Of a stretch of 64,000 nucleotides of DNA, positions 35,259 through 44,815 are shown in pieces. Source of the stretch: an uncultured Bacilli bacterium (GTDB taxonomy: Bacteria; Bacillota_I; Bacilli_A; RF39; UBA660). Both the position numbers and the translations under genes were made by a program. The DNA is taken from assembly GCA_949425635.1 (NCBI GenBank), contig CASPWD010000001.1:248001-312000 (forward strand), written 5' to 3'. The notes below the pieces were generated by a model. It searched no databases and was not told the origin of the DNA. It worked only from the letters and a program-made list of their open reading frames with translations. Position 1 is the first letter of the stretch. Each line of letters starts with the position of its first letter.

Positions 35259-37202
35259 ATGAAAAGAAAAAAAGAAACAAATAAGCTAATGTTCTTATAT
35301 ACAGGACTTATATTGTCTTTAGCTTTAATATTTTGTGTGTGGACTCTAGCAGAAAGTAAACCACACGAACTAACTACAGGTGAATTAATTCAAGAAATTC
35401 AAGAAGAGAATGTTACTGAAATAACAATTACGCCAAAAAGTAGTGAAAGCATTTATGAAATAAAAGGAAAACTTGAAGGTTATAAAGAAAAAGAATATTT
35501 CACTACAAAAGTAATTGGTGAAGAAGTAGGAACTATAACTGAATATGCTAAAAATCAAGGAATTAAAGAATACGATACAAACAAAGATCCTGGATCTAAT
35601 AATTTCATGTATATAATTATTAATTTCCTACCTATAGTAGTACTTTTGGTGGCAGCTTACTTCATGTTCAATAAACTGTCTGCAGGTAATAACAAGTCAA
35701 TGGATTTCGGAAGAAGCCGCGCTAAGCTAAGCGAAGACGGTGGACAAGTAAGATTTACTGATGTAGCTGGATTAAAAGAAGAAAAAGAAGAAGTACAAGA
35801 ACTTATTGATTTCTTAAAAAATCCAAAGAAATTCCAAAAGCTTGGAGCTAGAATTCCAAAAGGTGTTTTACTAGTAGGTCCTCCAGGAACAGGTAAAACA
35901 TTACTTGCTAAAGCAGTAGCAGGTGAAGCAAATGTACCATTTTACTATATAAGTGGTTCTGATTTCGTAGAATTATTTGTAGGTGTAGGTGCATCTCGTG
36001 TTAGAGATATGTTTAAACAAGCAAAACAAAGTGCTCCATGTTTAATATTTATTGATGAAATTGATGCAGTTGGACGCCAAAGAGGTACAGGTTTAGGTGG
36101 TGGACATGATGAACGTGAACAAACACTTAACCAATTACTTACTGAAATGGACGGATTTGGTGCAAATGAAGGTATAATTATTATAGCAGCAACAAACAGA
36201 CCAGACGTTTTAGACCCAGCATTATTAAGACCAGGAAGATTCGATAGACAAGTAACAGTTAGTTTACCTGATTCTAAAGAAAGAGAAGAAATACTTGGTG
36301 TACATGCTAAAAACAAAATCTTTGCTCCAGAAGTAAATCTTGAAAATGTAAGTCAAAGAACACCAGGATTTAGTGGTGCAGACTTAGAAAACTTACTTAA
36401 TGAAGCAGCACTACTTGCTGTTAGAAGAGATAAAAAAGCGATAACTATGGATGAAATTGACGAAGCAACAGACAGAGTTCTTTTAGGGCCTGCAAAAACA
36501 TCTCGTCGCATAACAGACAAAGAAAAACGTCTTGTAGCAATTCATGAAGCTGGACATGCTGTAATAGGAATTAAACTTCAAGAAGCTCAAGAAGTTCACA
36601 AAATTACAATCATTCCTCGTGGAATGGCTGGCGGATACACAATGATGCTTCCAAAAGAAGAAAAAATTGGTATCATGACAAAAGAAGAATTAATTGGTCA
36701 AATCACAGGATTACTTGGTGGACGTGCAAGTGAAGAAACATTTATTGGTGAAATAACTACTGGTGCTTCTGACGATCTAAAACGTGCAACTAAGATTGCT
36801 CGTTCAATGGTAACAGAATATGGTATGAGTGATTTAGGGCCTATACAATTGGAAGAAAAACAAGAAGGTGTTTTCTTAGGAAGAGACTATGCTAAATCAA
36901 GAGACTTCTCAGATCAAGTTGCTTTAGAAATTGACCAAGAAGTTAGAAAAATTCTTGAAGAATGCTATAAAGAAGCAAAAAAATTGTTATCAAAACACGA
37001 AACTCTTGTACTATTAATTGCTGATGCGTTAATGGAACACGAAACATTAACAAGAGAACAAATTGCTTCACTAGTAGAAACAGGAAGCATTGCTCCTGAA
37101 TCAACAGAAAAAGAATCAGAAATAGAAGAAGCAGTAGAATCTAAAGAAACAAAAACTTCTAAAACAAAAGAAAAAGAAACAAAAAAAGATACAGATAAAT
37201 AA
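35259..37202 (+). CDS. ftsH: ATP-dependent zinc metalloprotease FtsH
   Basis: This 647-residue membrane AAA+ protease degrades misfolded membrane proteins and regulators. It has two membrane segments (about 10-30 and 122-142) with an external domain between, an AAA domain with Walker A (GPPGTGKT near residue 207), Walker B (FIDEIDAVG) and SRH ([19 protein letters not shown]), and the zinc site HEAGH near 429. The C terminus is a charged Lys/Glu/Thr-rich tail. Start ATG 35259 behind GAAGGAG. It forms a unit with tilS. Confidence 0.97.
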   Translation: MKRKKETNKLMFLYTGLILSLALIFCVWTLAESKPHELTTGELIQEIQEENVTEITITPKSSESIYEIKGKLEGYKEKEYFTTKVIGEEVGTITEYAKNQGIKEYDTNKDPGSNNFMYIIINFLPIVVLLVAAYFMFNKLSAGNNKSMDFGRSRAKLSEDGGQVRFTDVAGLKEEKEEVQELIDFLKNPKKFQKLGARIPKGVLLVGPPGTGKTLLAKAVAGEANVPFYYISGSDFVELFVGVGASRVRDMFKQAKQSAPCLIFIDEIDAVGRQRGTGLGGGHDEREQTLNQLLTEMDGFGANEGIIIIAATNRPDVLDPALLRPGRFDRQVTVSLPDSKEREEILGVHAKNKIFAPEVNLENVSQRTPGFSGADLENLLNEAALLAVRRDKKAITMDEIDEATDRVLLGPAKTSRRITDKEKRLVAIHEAGHAVIGIKLQEAQEVHKITIIPRGMAGGYTMMLPKEEKIGIMTKEELIGQITGLLGGRASEETFIGEITTGASDDLKRATKIARSMVTEYGMSDLGPIQLEEKQEGVFLGRDYAKSRDFSDQVALEIDQEVRKILEECYKEAKKLLSKHETLVLLIADALMEHETLTREQIASLVETGSIAPESTEKESEIEEAVESKETKTSKTKEKETKKDTDK

Positions 37203-37205
37203 TAG

Positions 37206-37238
37206 AAAGGGAAACAAAAAATAAAGTTTCCTTTTTTC
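37206..37238 (+). terminator. Terminator of ftsH
   Basis: AAAGGGAAAC (37206-37215) pairs with GTTTCCTTTT (37226-37235) and is followed by T bases. Confidence 0.87.
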
Positions 37239-37328
37239 GTCCCCAAATATTTCATAAAACCTATGACATTTCCCTCTATATATGTTAAAATTATTTAGAG
37301 AAATAATACATGAAAAGGTGGTACGTAT

Positions 37329-38114
37329 ATGGCAAAAGTTATTTCACTAGTAAATCAAAAGGGTGGAGTTGGTAAAACAACAACTAGTATAAATTTGGCT
37401 GCCGCACTTGGTAAAGAAGGTAAAAAAACATTATTAATAGATTTAGATCCACAAGGAAATGCTTCAACTGGAATAGGCTATAATAATGGTGATATTAAAC
37501 ATGATATTTATGATGTAATGACAGGCAACTGTACTATAAAAGAAGGAATAATAAAAACAAAGTTTAAAAATCTTTCAATTATTCCATCAACAATTAACCT
37601 AGCTGGTGTTGATGTTGAATTTGTTAAAAATATGCTAGAGAATTCAGAATTTAGACAAAACGAGCAATTAAAAAATGCACTAGCAGAAGTTCAAGATAAC
37701 TACGACTATATAATTATTGATTGTCAACCATCACTAGGAATAACAACAATGAATGCCTTAGTAGCAAGTAATTCAGTAATAATTCCAGTTCAATGTGAAT
37801 TTTTTGCTCTAGAAGGAATTACCCAATTACTTAATTCAATTATTATGGTTCAATCAAATATGAATCCAGAGTTACGCATTGAAGGTGTTCTACTAACAAT
37901 GTTAGATGGTAGAACAAATATAGGCTTAGAAGTAATTGAAGAGGTAAGAAAATACTTTAAAAACAAAGTATTTAACACAATCATCCCTAGATTAGTTCGT
38001 CTAGTAGAAGCACCAAGCCACGGAAAACCAATAAGTGACTATGATCCTACTAGTAGAGCAACGCTAGCTTATCAAAACTTAGCAAAGGAAGTGATTAGTA
38101 GAAATGGAAACTAA
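37329..38114 (+). CDS. parA: Chromosome partition ATPase ParA/Soj
   Basis: This 261-residue Walker-type ATPase cooperates with ParB to segregate the origin and, in Bacillus, tunes DnaA. The deviant Walker A is KGGVGKTT at residues 11-18, with the family DLDPQGNAS and IDCQPSLG motifs. Start ATG 37329 is behind AAAAGGTGG. Its last 11 bases overlap parB, implying coupling. Here it lies 29 kb from noc, whereas in Bacillus they are nearly adjacent. Confidence 0.96.
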   Translation: MAKVISLVNQKGGVGKTTTSINLAAALGKEGKKTLLIDLDPQGNASTGIGYNNGDIKHDIYDVMTGNCTIKEGIIKTKFKNLSIIPSTINLAGVDVEFVKNMLENSEFRQNEQLKNALAEVQDNYDYIIIDCQPSLGITTMNALVASNSVIIPVQCEFFALEGITQLLNSIIMVQSNMNPELRIEGVLLTMLDGRTNIGLEVIEEVRKYFKNKVFNTIIPRLVRLVEAPSHGKPISDYDPTSRATLAYQNLAKEVISRNGN

Positions 38115-38991
38115 GAGAAAAGCCCTAGGAAAAGGACTAGAACAACTATTTTCAAACGAAGTAATAGACTTTGATAACTTCGAAAAGAAAATAGTAAATG
38201 AAACAAAAGAAAGTGACATCGTCGAAATACCACTTACAGAAATTAGAAACAATCCTTATCAACCACGTAAAGAGTTTGATCAACAATCTTTAAGTGAGTT
38301 TGCTGAAAGTATTAAAGAACACGGAGTTATTCAACCAATCATTGTTAAAAAAAGTATCAAAGGTTATGAACTTATAGCAGGTGAAAGAAGAACTCGTGCT
38401 TCAAAAATGGCTGGAAAAGATACTATCCCTGCAATTGTAAGAGAAATGTCAGATCAAGAAATGATGGAGATAGCTCTTATCGAAAATATTCAAAGAGAAG
38501 ACTTAAATCCAATTGAAGAAGCAGAAGCTTTTTCTAAAATAATTGATTCAAATGGTATAACTCAAGAAGAAGCCGCACGTAAATTTGGTAAAAGTAGAAG
38601 TTATATTACAAACCTATTAGGACTTCTTAATTTACCAGAAAAAACAAAAAAATATGTTCAAGAATCTAAAATAACAATGGGACATGCTAGAGTACTAAGT
38701 AAATTATCAGATCAAGACGAGATAAATCGTTTAGCTGATCTTATCATTGAAGAAGGACTTAGTGTTAGAGAAACTGAAAAATTAACTAGTGGCGTTGAAA
38801 TAGAAAAGAAAAACAAAATAAAAAGGGAACCAGTATATAGTGCAAGACACTCAATATATGAAGGAATCATGCGTGATAAAATAGGTACAAAAGTAAAAAT
38901 AGGTACAAAGAAAATTGAAATTCCATTTGATTCTGACAACGACCTTGATAGAATACTTGAAATACTAGGCATTAGTATGGATGGTGAATAA
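38104..38991 (+). CDS. parB: Chromosome partition protein ParB/Spo0J
   Basis: This 295-residue CTP-dependent clamp loads onto parS sites and spreads, then recruits SMC. The N-terminal KRKALGKGLEQLF (ParA-interacting) leader is followed by the CTP-binding domain with GERRTRASK, the helix-turn-helix (GKSRSYITN... to MGHARVL) and a C-terminal dimerisation domain. The Arg in KSRS and the Gly in MGHAR are ParB-type and differ from the Noc at 6782. Its stop overlaps the next start by one base. No parS was found by eye in the window. Confidence 0.95.
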   Translation: METKRKALGKGLEQLFSNEVIDFDNFEKKIVNETKESDIVEIPLTEIRNNPYQPRKEFDQQSLSEFAESIKEHGVIQPIIVKKSIKGYELIAGERRTRASKMAGKDTIPAIVREMSDQEMMEIALIENIQREDLNPIEEAEAFSKIIDSNGITQEEAARKFGKSRSYITNLLGLLNLPEKTKKYVQESKITMGHARVLSKLSDQDEINRLADLIIEEGLSVRETEKLTSGVEIEKKNKIKREPVYSARHSIYEGIMRDKIGTKVKIGTKKIEIPFDSDNDLDRILEILGISMDGE

Positions 38992-39809
38992 TGATAGATT
39001 TTCTAAAATTATTATTAAATATCATCAGTAAAAAAGAAGTATATGGAGTAGTGGTTACGTTTGCGGTAGCATACTTTATATACAGAACCGTTTCAATTAT
39101 CTTAGAAGAAGTTATAAATTACGGAAAAAACAACTATGAAAAAAAGAAAAGAAAAACAATTACAAAATTATTCAAAAATGTTGCTAAATATATAATATTA
39201 ATTATTGCAGTATTAACAATACTAAGCATCTATGGTGTGAATGTAGCAGGTATGGTAGCTGGACTTGGAATAACTGCCACAATTATCGGACTTGCACTAC
39301 AAGATACGTTTAAAGATATCATAAATGGAATAAACATAATTGTTGAAAATTACTTCATAGTTGGAGACTATGTTGAATATGCTGGATTCACAGGAGAAGT
39401 AACTGAATTTGGATTAAAGAGTACTAAAATAAAAAATGCGAATGGAGAGGTAAAAATTGTTGCTAATAGAAATATAATGGAAATAAAAAACTTATCTCAA
39501 GAGACACAAGCAATCTTAATAAATATTCCTCTTCCATATGAAGAAGATGTTGAGAAAATGGAAAATATAATAAACAAAAACATCTTACCTAAAATAGCAG
39601 AAATTCAAAATGTTCATCCAAAATCTGTTACCTATCTTGGAATTAATGAACTTGCTGATTCTTGCATAAAATATCTCATAAAATATGAATGTGAAAGAGA
39701 AACACAATGGCAAGCTAAAAGAGATGCTAATCGTATAATAATAACTGAACTAAATAAAAAACACGTTAGCATTCCATATCAACAACTGGAGGTGCATAAT
39801 GAAAAATAA
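38991..39809 (+). CDS. MscS-family mechanosensitive channel
   Basis: This 272-residue channel releases solutes under hypo-osmotic stress. It has an N-terminal helix, two more helices (about 15-40 and 62-85), a pore helix rich in Gly and Ala (VAGMVAGLGITATIIGLALQDTFKDI, near 82-110), the beta domain (FIVGDYVEYAGFTGEV) and a mixed cytoplasmic end domain. It overlaps parB by one base and DUF951 by 11, so all are one operon. In Bacillus the equivalent place after parB is also filled by a membrane protein cluster ending in ychF. Confidence 0.88.
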   Translation: MIDFLKLLLNIISKKEVYGVVVTFAVAYFIYRTVSIILEEVINYGKNNYEKKKRKTITKLFKNVAKYIILIIAVLTILSIYGVNVAGMVAGLGITATIIGLALQDTFKDIINGINIIVENYFIVGDYVEYAGFTGEVTEFGLKSTKIKNANGEVKIVANRNIMEIKNLSQETQAILINIPLPYEEDVEKMENIINKNILPKIAEIQNVHPKSVTYLGINELADSCIKYLIKYECERETQWQAKRDANRIIITELNKKHVSIPYQQLEVHNEK

Positions 39810-39993
39810 TTATAAATTAGGCGATATAGTTGAGATGAAGAAACCCCATGCATGTGGTACAAATAAATGGGAAATTACTAGAATGGGAGTCGACATCAAA
39901 ATAAAATGTGTCAATTGTAATCGCGAAATAATGATGGATAGATTAGAATTTGAAAAAAAATTAAAAAAGATACTTGGAGGCAATAATGAATAA
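39799..39993 (+). CDS. yyzM: DUF951 family protein (YyzM-like)
   Basis: This 64-residue small basic protein has the DUF951 pattern: MKKPHACGTNKWEITRMGVDIKIKC followed by a CVNC knuckle, which suggests a zinc-bound ribbon. Its role is unknown, but it lies between parB and ychF in many Bacillota, as here. The start ATG 39799 lies inside the mscS end, and the stop overlaps the transporter start. Confidence 0.85.
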   Translation: MKNNYKLGDIVEMKKPHACGTNKWEITRMGVDIKIKCVNCNREIMMDRLEFEKKLKKILGGNNE

Positions 39994-41518
39994 GTTTAAA
40001 GAACGTATTACTTTAAACCCTATTATGACCTTCTTGATATTAATACTATTTGTTATAGTATTAAGTGGATTTTTAAACTTAATAGGTTTTGAAGCTACAT
40101 ATAGTAAAATTGATGTTACTACAGGTGAATACACTGTAACATCAGAAAGTGTAGAATCCTTACTAAGTCTAAGTGGTATAAAGTATATATTTACTTCTAC
40201 ATCATCTAACTTTGCAGGATTTACACCATTAGTTAACATAATGATAATCCTAATTGGAATAGGTATAATGGAAAAAAGTGGTTTCTTAAAAACAACTTTT
40301 ACTATCCTAACAAAATATTGCAAAAAATATACCATAACATTCTGGTTAGTACTACTTAGCGTATTATTTAGTATAGCAGGTGATATTGGATATGTCGTAA
40401 TGATTCCTATAGCAGCTCTACTATTTAGTTACGGACGAAGAAATCCTTTAGTTGGAATTGTCGCCGTTTACGCAGGTTTAACTTGTGGTAGTGGAATAAG
40501 TTTCTTGTTAACAGCTATTGATAGCGAAATGCTAAGATATACCTTAGCTAATGCAAGAAATATTGATACAAATTATTTACTAGGAACATCTTGTTTTATC
40601 TTTATAATGGCTATAGCAGTAATATTAGTATCAATTATAATAACAATAATTACTGAAAGAATAAGTACAAATAATGTAGAAAAATATGAGTATAAAGATG
40701 AAAAGAAAGAAGTTAGAATAGGTAAAAGAGAATATAGAGGTTTAATCTTTGCTATAGCAGCAGGTGCCTTATATTTACTAGTATTTATTTATAATATAAT
40801 ACCTGGCTTACCTTTCTCTGGAAATCTGCTAGATTACGCTCAAGATTTCTATATCGACAAACTATTTAGCTTTGATTCTTTCTTCAGTAATGGATTTGTC
40901 TTTGTAGTAACAATGTTCTTCATAATACTTGGTTTATTTTACGGAATTGGTGCCAAGACAATAAAGAATAACAATGATTTCTGTGATGACTTAAAACATT
41001 CATTAGATGGAATAGGGTTGCCAGTAATAACAATTTTATTAGGTTCAATTTTAATAAATGTATTCAAGAAAAGTAACATAGGTACAGTATTAACAGTATC
41101 ATTAAGTAATATAATTGGTAATAGCTCATTAACAGGACTACCTCTTATAATTGTGTTATTTTTAGTAAGTGCAATTTCAACATTGTTCCTAACAAGTCCA
41201 ACAGCTAAATGGGCAATAATCTCATCTGCAGCAATTCCAATATTTATGAATGGAAGCTTAAGCCCAGAATTTGCTCAAGTAATAGTCAGATTTGGAGAAT
41301 GTATGACTATAGGATTAACACCATTACTAGCATACTTTACAATATATATTGCTTATTTAGAAAAGTACAATCAAGGAGAAAACCCAATACCATTATTTAG
41401 AACACTAAAATACCAAGTGGTATATGGATTAATTGTCGGGGCTGCATTATTACTCCTTTTAATAGGTTGGTATTTAATTGGTATTCCTATAGGAATAAAT
41501 GGATTTGTAACAACATAG
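39986..41518 (+). CDS. AbgT-family transporter
   Basis: This 510-residue protein has about twelve membrane segments and belongs to the AbgT/YdaH family, which imports p-aminobenzoyl-glutamate or exports sulfonamides. The family patterns are seen: an early FAGFTPLVNIMIILIGIGIMEKSG stretch, the re-entrant hairpin GSGISFLLTAIDSE and the C-terminal hairpin SPTAKWAIISSAAIPIF. The start is ATG 39986, after GGAGG at 39976-39980. It overlaps DUF951 by eight bases. The substrate is not clear from sequence; folate precursor uptake is a guess. Confidence 0.82.
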   Translation: MNKFKERITLNPIMTFLILILFVIVLSGFLNLIGFEATYSKIDVTTGEYTVTSESVESLLSLSGIKYIFTSTSSNFAGFTPLVNIMIILIGIGIMEKSGFLKTTFTILTKYCKKYTITFWLVLLSVLFSIAGDIGYVVMIPIAALLFSYGRRNPLVGIVAVYAGLTCGSGISFLLTAIDSEMLRYTLANARNIDTNYLLGTSCFIFIMAIAVILVSIIITIITERISTNNVEKYEYKDEKKEVRIGKREYRGLIFAIAAGALYLLVFIYNIIPGLPFSGNLLDYAQDFYIDKLFSFDSFFSNGFVFVVTMFFIILGLFYGIGAKTIKNNNDFCDDLKHSLDGIGLPVITILLGSILINVFKKSNIGTVLTVSLSNIIGNSSLTGLPLIIVLFLVSAISTLFLTSPTAKWAIISSAAIPIFMNGSLSPEFAQVIVRFGECMTIGLTPLLAYFTIYIAYLEKYNQGENPIPLFRTLKYQVVYGLIVGAALLLLLIGWYLIGIPIGINGFVTT

Positions 41519-41545
41519 CAATTGAGAATTCAATTGCTTTTTATA
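41517..41545 (+). terminator. Terminator of the AbgT gene
   Basis: AGCAATTG (41517-41524) pairs with CAATTGCT (41531-41538), followed by T bases; the stem overlaps the stop codon. Confidence 0.85.
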
Positions 41546-41645
41546 TTCCACTAATTAGTTCTATACTTAGATTTAAATCATAATATAAATAAATTAAATA
41601 CTATTATAAATACCTTATTGTGGTAATAAAAGTAAAACGCCAATT

Positions 41646-41673
41646 AAAACGATTGAATGTTCAATCGTTTTCT
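41646..41673 (+). promoter_or_regulatory. Leader hairpin before ychF
   Basis: An 11-bp perfect stem, AAAACGATTGA (41646-41656) with TCAATCGTTTT (41661-41671), has an ATGT loop and lies 35 bases before the ychF start, after the AbgT terminator. It could be a second terminator, or an attenuator in the ychF leader. Confidence 0.5.
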
Positions 41674-41705
41674 TATATAATAACAAATGAATTGAGGTGT
41701 TTAAA

Positions 41706-42812
41706 ATGTCATTAAAAGCAGGAATAGTAGGACTACCTAATGTTGGTAAATCTACATTATTTAATGCCATAACTAAAAAAAATATATTAGCAGCAAATTA
41801 TCCATTTGCAACTATCGAACCAAACGTAGGAGTAGTAACAGTACCAGATTATCGTTTAGATAAATTAAATGAAATGTATAATCCTAAAAAGCTAGTTCCA
41901 ACTACGTTTGAATTTACTGATATTGCAGGTCTTGTAAAAGGAGCTTCTAAAGGAGAAGGTTTAGGAAATAAATTCTTGTCTCATATTAGAGAAGTTGATG
42001 CTATCGTTGAAGTAGTTAGATGCTTCGAAGATGGAGAAATAACTCATGTTGAAGGTAAAATTGATCCTATTAGAGACATAGAGATAATAAACACAGAGTT
42101 GATATTAGCAGATTTAGAAATAGTAGAAAACAGAATTAGTAAAATAGAGAAGAAAGCTGAAACAACAAAAGACAAAAATGCAGTTCTTGAGCTGAATGCA
42201 CTAAGAAAATCAAGAGAAGCTTTACTTCAAGGAACAGCATTAAGAAATATTGAATATACAGAAGATGAACTAAATGTTATATCAGGATTTAACTTTATAA
42301 CTCTTAAGAAAATAATTTATGCAGCAAATGTTAATGATGAAGATGCTATAGCAGGTTCTAACTCTTATACAGATATAGTGACAGAATATGCTAATAAAGA
42401 AGGATCTAAAGTTATAATCATGTGTGCTAAGCTAGAAAGTGAACTTTCAGGTTATGAAGATGAAGAACGTAAAGCATTTATGGAAGATATGGGTCTTAAT
42501 TCATCAGGGTTAGATATGCTAATTAAAGCTACATATGATCTTTTAGGTTTAAAGACATTCTTTACATCAGGTACAGATGAATGTCGTGCTTGGACTTTTA
42601 AAGATGGTATGAAAGCTCCAGAATGTGCAGGTATTATTCATACTGATTTCCAAAAAGGCTTCATTAAAGCAGAAGTAATGAGTTACGATGATCTTGCTAC
42701 CTTAGGTACAGAAAAAGCAGTTCAAGAAGCTGGTAAACTTCGCCTTGAAGGAAAAGAATATATAATGAAAGATGGCGACATTTGCTACTTTAGATTTAAT
42801 GTAACAAAATAG
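41706..42812 (+). CDS. ychF: Redox-regulated ATPase/GTPase YchF
   Basis: This 368-residue Obg-family P-loop NTPase prefers ATP and binds ribosomes. The P loop GLPNVGKST lies at residues 8-16, with the switch IAGLVKGASKGEGLGN, and a C-terminal TGS domain (RAWTFKDGMKAPECAGIIHTDFQKGFI). The start is ATG 41706, six bases after GAGGTG; the GTG at 41697 sits inside that site. It is part of the conserved parB-ychF-rpsF neighbourhood. Confidence 0.96.
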   Translation: MSLKAGIVGLPNVGKSTLFNAITKKNILAANYPFATIEPNVGVVTVPDYRLDKLNEMYNPKKLVPTTFEFTDIAGLVKGASKGEGLGNKFLSHIREVDAIVEVVRCFEDGEITHVEGKIDPIRDIEIINTELILADLEIVENRISKIEKKAETTKDKNAVLELNALRKSREALLQGTALRNIEYTEDELNVISGFNFITLKKIIYAANVNDEDAIAGSNSYTDIVTEYANKEGSKVIIMCAKLESELSGYEDEERKAFMEDMGLNSSGLDMLIKATYDLLGLKTFFTSGTDECRAWTFKDGMKAPECAGIIHTDFQKGFIKAEVMSYDDLATLGTEKAVQEAGKLRLEGKEYIMKDGDICYFRFNVTK

Positions 42813-42819
42813 GTGATTT

Positions 42820-43614
42820 ATGAAATACATAAGAGAATTCTTTGTAAATGAACATCCTTTTATTCCATACAAGCCTTTTGGTTTCATTCATCTAACTTGT
42901 ATTCTAAGTGTTGTTATAGCTTTAATTATAATTTATGTTAAAAGGAACAAAATATCAGACTTACCAGAAAAAACAAAAAGATATATCCTAAAAACGATTG
43001 CTATTATTATGTTAATAAATATGATTATATATAATATAGCTCCACATTTATTTGGTTATTTTGATTATAAAATCCATTTACCCTTCCAGTTATGTTTTAT
43101 TTCAGGATATATTTTTATGTTTGCAATTCTTTTTGAAAAAGATAACTTACTTAAGTTAACATTATTCTTATCTTTTATTGGACCAATTCCTGCAATATTA
43201 TGGCCAGACTTACCATCAACATTTGATGATTTTAATTTTTGGAAATATTTCATCTCTCACCATGTCTTTATTTGTGCATCATTTTTTTCATATTTTGCAT
43301 TAAATTATAAAATAGAAAGAAAACATATTATAGGAGCATTTTTGTTTACAAATTTACTTGTCTTTATAATGATGCCGTTTAATCATATATTTAATATGAA
43401 CTACATATATTCAAGTGAAATACCAGCAAACATCATCGAAATGTACCCTTGGTTATCTAATCTTCCAGCATTCTTAGTTATCGAAATAACTGGTCTTATT
43501 ATTGCAATATTACTATATCAATTAATCAGAAAAAGAAATAAAGAACTAAATAATCAAGCAAGTCTTCCAGAAAAAAGAATTACTAAAAAGACTAGTCGCA
43601 TAAAAAAAGCCTAA
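42820..43614 (+). CDS. ywaF: YwaF-family membrane protein
   Basis: This 264-residue protein with six or seven membrane segments belongs to the TIGR02206/YwaF family of unknown function. Diagnostic features are the early YKPFGFIHLTCI segment, the HLPFQLCFISGYIFMFA helix and IPAILWPDLPSTF. It starts at ATG 42820, seven bases after the ychF stop, behind AGGTG. In this position Bacillus has no such gene, so it is an insertion of the lineage. The C terminus is basic. Confidence 0.8.
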   Translation: MKYIREFFVNEHPFIPYKPFGFIHLTCILSVVIALIIIYVKRNKISDLPEKTKRYILKTIAIIMLINMIIYNIAPHLFGYFDYKIHLPFQLCFISGYIFMFAILFEKDNLLKLTLFLSFIGPIPAILWPDLPSTFDDFNFWKYFISHHVFICASFFSYFALNYKIERKHIIGAFLFTNLLVFIMMPFNHIFNMNYIYSSEIPANIIEMYPWLSNLPAFLVIEITGLIIAILLYQLIRKRNKELNNQASLPEKRITKKTSRIKKA

Positions 43615-43626
43615 TCTAAGAAAAGG

Positions 43627-43655
43627 TTTACATCCAGTAAACTTGGTGTTATAAT
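43627..43655 (+). promoter_or_regulatory. Promoter of rpsF-ssb-rpsR
   Basis: TTTACA (43627-43632) and TATAAT (43650-43655) are 17 bases apart, so transcription should start near 43662. Confidence 0.8.
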
Positions 43656-43661
43656 ACTAGC

Positions 43662-43729
43662 GAGTAAGAAATTTACTCCTTGCTTTATACTGGATATAAA
43701 GCCGAAAAGACCATAAGGAGGTGTAAAAA
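43662..43729 (+). promoter_or_regulatory. Structured leader of rpsF, candidate S6:S18 binding motif
   Basis: The leader has two hairpins, GAGTAA/TTACTC (43662-43667 with 43673-43678) and CTTTATA/TATAAAG (43683-43689 with 43695-43701), then CCGAAA. The S6:S18 complex is known to bind an mRNA leader with a CCG feature in many bacteria. The folding is seen; the S6:S18 link is inferred from gene identity and the CCG. Confidence 0.5.
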
Positions 43730-44020
43730 ATGAACAAATATGAAATGATGTTTATCGTAAAAGCAACTATGGAAAGCGACGCTGTTAAAGCAACTGCTGA
43801 GAACATGAAAAAAGTAGTTACTGACCTTGGTGGAAAAGTAGCTGAATACAAAGAACTTGGCGAAAAAAAATTAGCTTATCCTATCAAGAAAGAACTTAAC
43901 GGTTATTATTTCGTAATGCAAATCGAAGTAACTAAAGAAGCTGAAGCAGAATTAAGCCGTAAAGCTGGACTTGATGAAAACATTTTAAGACATTTAATTG
44001 TTAAATTAGATGAGGAGTAA
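43730..44020 (+). CDS. rpsF: 30S ribosomal protein S6
   Basis: This 96-residue small-subunit protein binds the central domain of 16S rRNA as a dimer with S18. The MNKYEMMFIVKA start, the LGEKKLAYPIKKELNGYYF core and the LRHLIVKLDEE end are typical. Start ATG 43730 is behind AAGGAGGTG. It heads the rpsF-ssb-rpsR operon, which couples translation and replication proteins in almost all bacteria. Confidence 0.97.
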   Translation: MNKYEMMFIVKATMESDAVKATAENMKKVVTDLGGKVAEYKELGEKKLAYPIKKELNGYYFVMQIEVTKEAEAELSRKAGLDENILRHLIVKLDEE

Positions 44021-44028
44021 GATAAGTT

Positions 44029-44475
44029 ATGAATAGAGTAGTCTTAGTCGGAAGATTAACAAGAGATCCAGAAATGCGTACAACATCTAGTGGAATAAGT
44101 CAAACTAGATTTACTTTAGCAGTTAATCGTCGTACAGCTAGTCAAAGTGGCGAAAGAGAAGCAGACTTTATTAGTTGTGTTGCTTGGAGAGGAACTGCAG
44201 AAGCAATAGCTAAATACTTAACTAAAGGAAGAGAACTAGCTGTTGAAGGTAGAATCCAAACTGGAAGTTACGACGCACAAGACGGAACAAAGAGATATAC
44301 AACAGATGTAGTTGTAGATAATTTCACTTTTATTGGAAGTGGTAATGGATCTACAGCTCCTACATATCAAAATAATGGAGCATCAAGCGATATTGCTACA
44401 ACAGACATTAGCGAAGATCCATTTAAAGATTTCGGTAGTGAAGTAGCCTTAAGTGATGATGACCTTCCATTCTAA
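44029..44475 (+). CDS. ssb: Single-stranded DNA-binding protein
   Basis: This 148-residue SSB protects single-stranded DNA in replication, repair and recombination. The OB fold spans residues 1-105 ([52 protein letters not shown]), followed by a short flexible linker and the acidic DDDLPF tip that recruits partner proteins. It overlaps neither neighbour and lies between S6 and S18. Confidence 0.97.
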   Translation: MNRVVLVGRLTRDPEMRTTSSGISQTRFTLAVNRRTASQSGEREADFISCVAWRGTAEAIAKYLTKGRELAVEGRIQTGSYDAQDGTKRYTTDVVVDNFTFIGSGNGSTAPTYQNNGASSDIATTDISEDPFKDFGSEVALSDDDLPF

Positions 44476-44491
44476 AAAGGAGGATTTAAAC

Positions 44492-44707
44492 ATGGCTGAA
44501 TTTTATCGTAAAAAGAAGAAAATATGCCAAATGTGTGCTGGTAAAAGCGTTGACTACAAAGACGTTATGATTGTTTCTAAATATATTAATGAAAAAGGAA
44601 AAATCATGCCTCGTCGTATGACTGGTGCTTGTGCAAAACACCAAAGACACATAGCTCAACAAATTAAATGGGCAAGATATATGGCATTACTTCCATACGT
44701 TAAGTAA
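44492..44707 (+). CDS. rpsR: 30S ribosomal protein S18
   Basis: This 71-residue basic protein partners S6 in the small subunit. The sequence [13 protein letters not shown] shows the zinc-type CxxC of the C+ form, and [33 protein letters not shown] is the conserved body. Start ATG 44492 follows AAAGGAGGA; an in-frame start at 44453 lies inside ssb. A strong terminator follows. Confidence 0.96.
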   Translation: MAEFYRKKKKICQMCAGKSVDYKDVMIVSKYINEKGKIMPRRMTGACAKHQRHIAQQIKWARYMALLPYVK

Positions 44708-44713
44708 TATATT

Positions 44714-44743
44714 AAAAGTACTCGAAAGAGTACTTTTTTTATT
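44714..44743 (+). terminator. Terminator of rpsF-ssb-rpsR
   Basis: AAAAGTACTC (44714-44723) pairs with GAGTACTTTT (44728-44737) around a GAAA tetraloop, then T bases. Confidence 0.93.
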
Positions 44744-44757
44744 TTTTACAAAAAAAG

Positions 44758-44785
44758 TTGCAAAATTTTAAAAATATAATATAAT
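44758..44785 (+). promoter_or_regulatory. Promoter of the giant surface protein gene
   Basis: TTGCAA (44758-44763) and TATAAT (44780-44785) are 16 bases apart, followed by AGGGGGAT and ATG 44816. Confidence 0.65.
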
Positions 44786-44815
44786 ACTTTACAAGAAATT
44801 TTTAGGGGGATTTAT

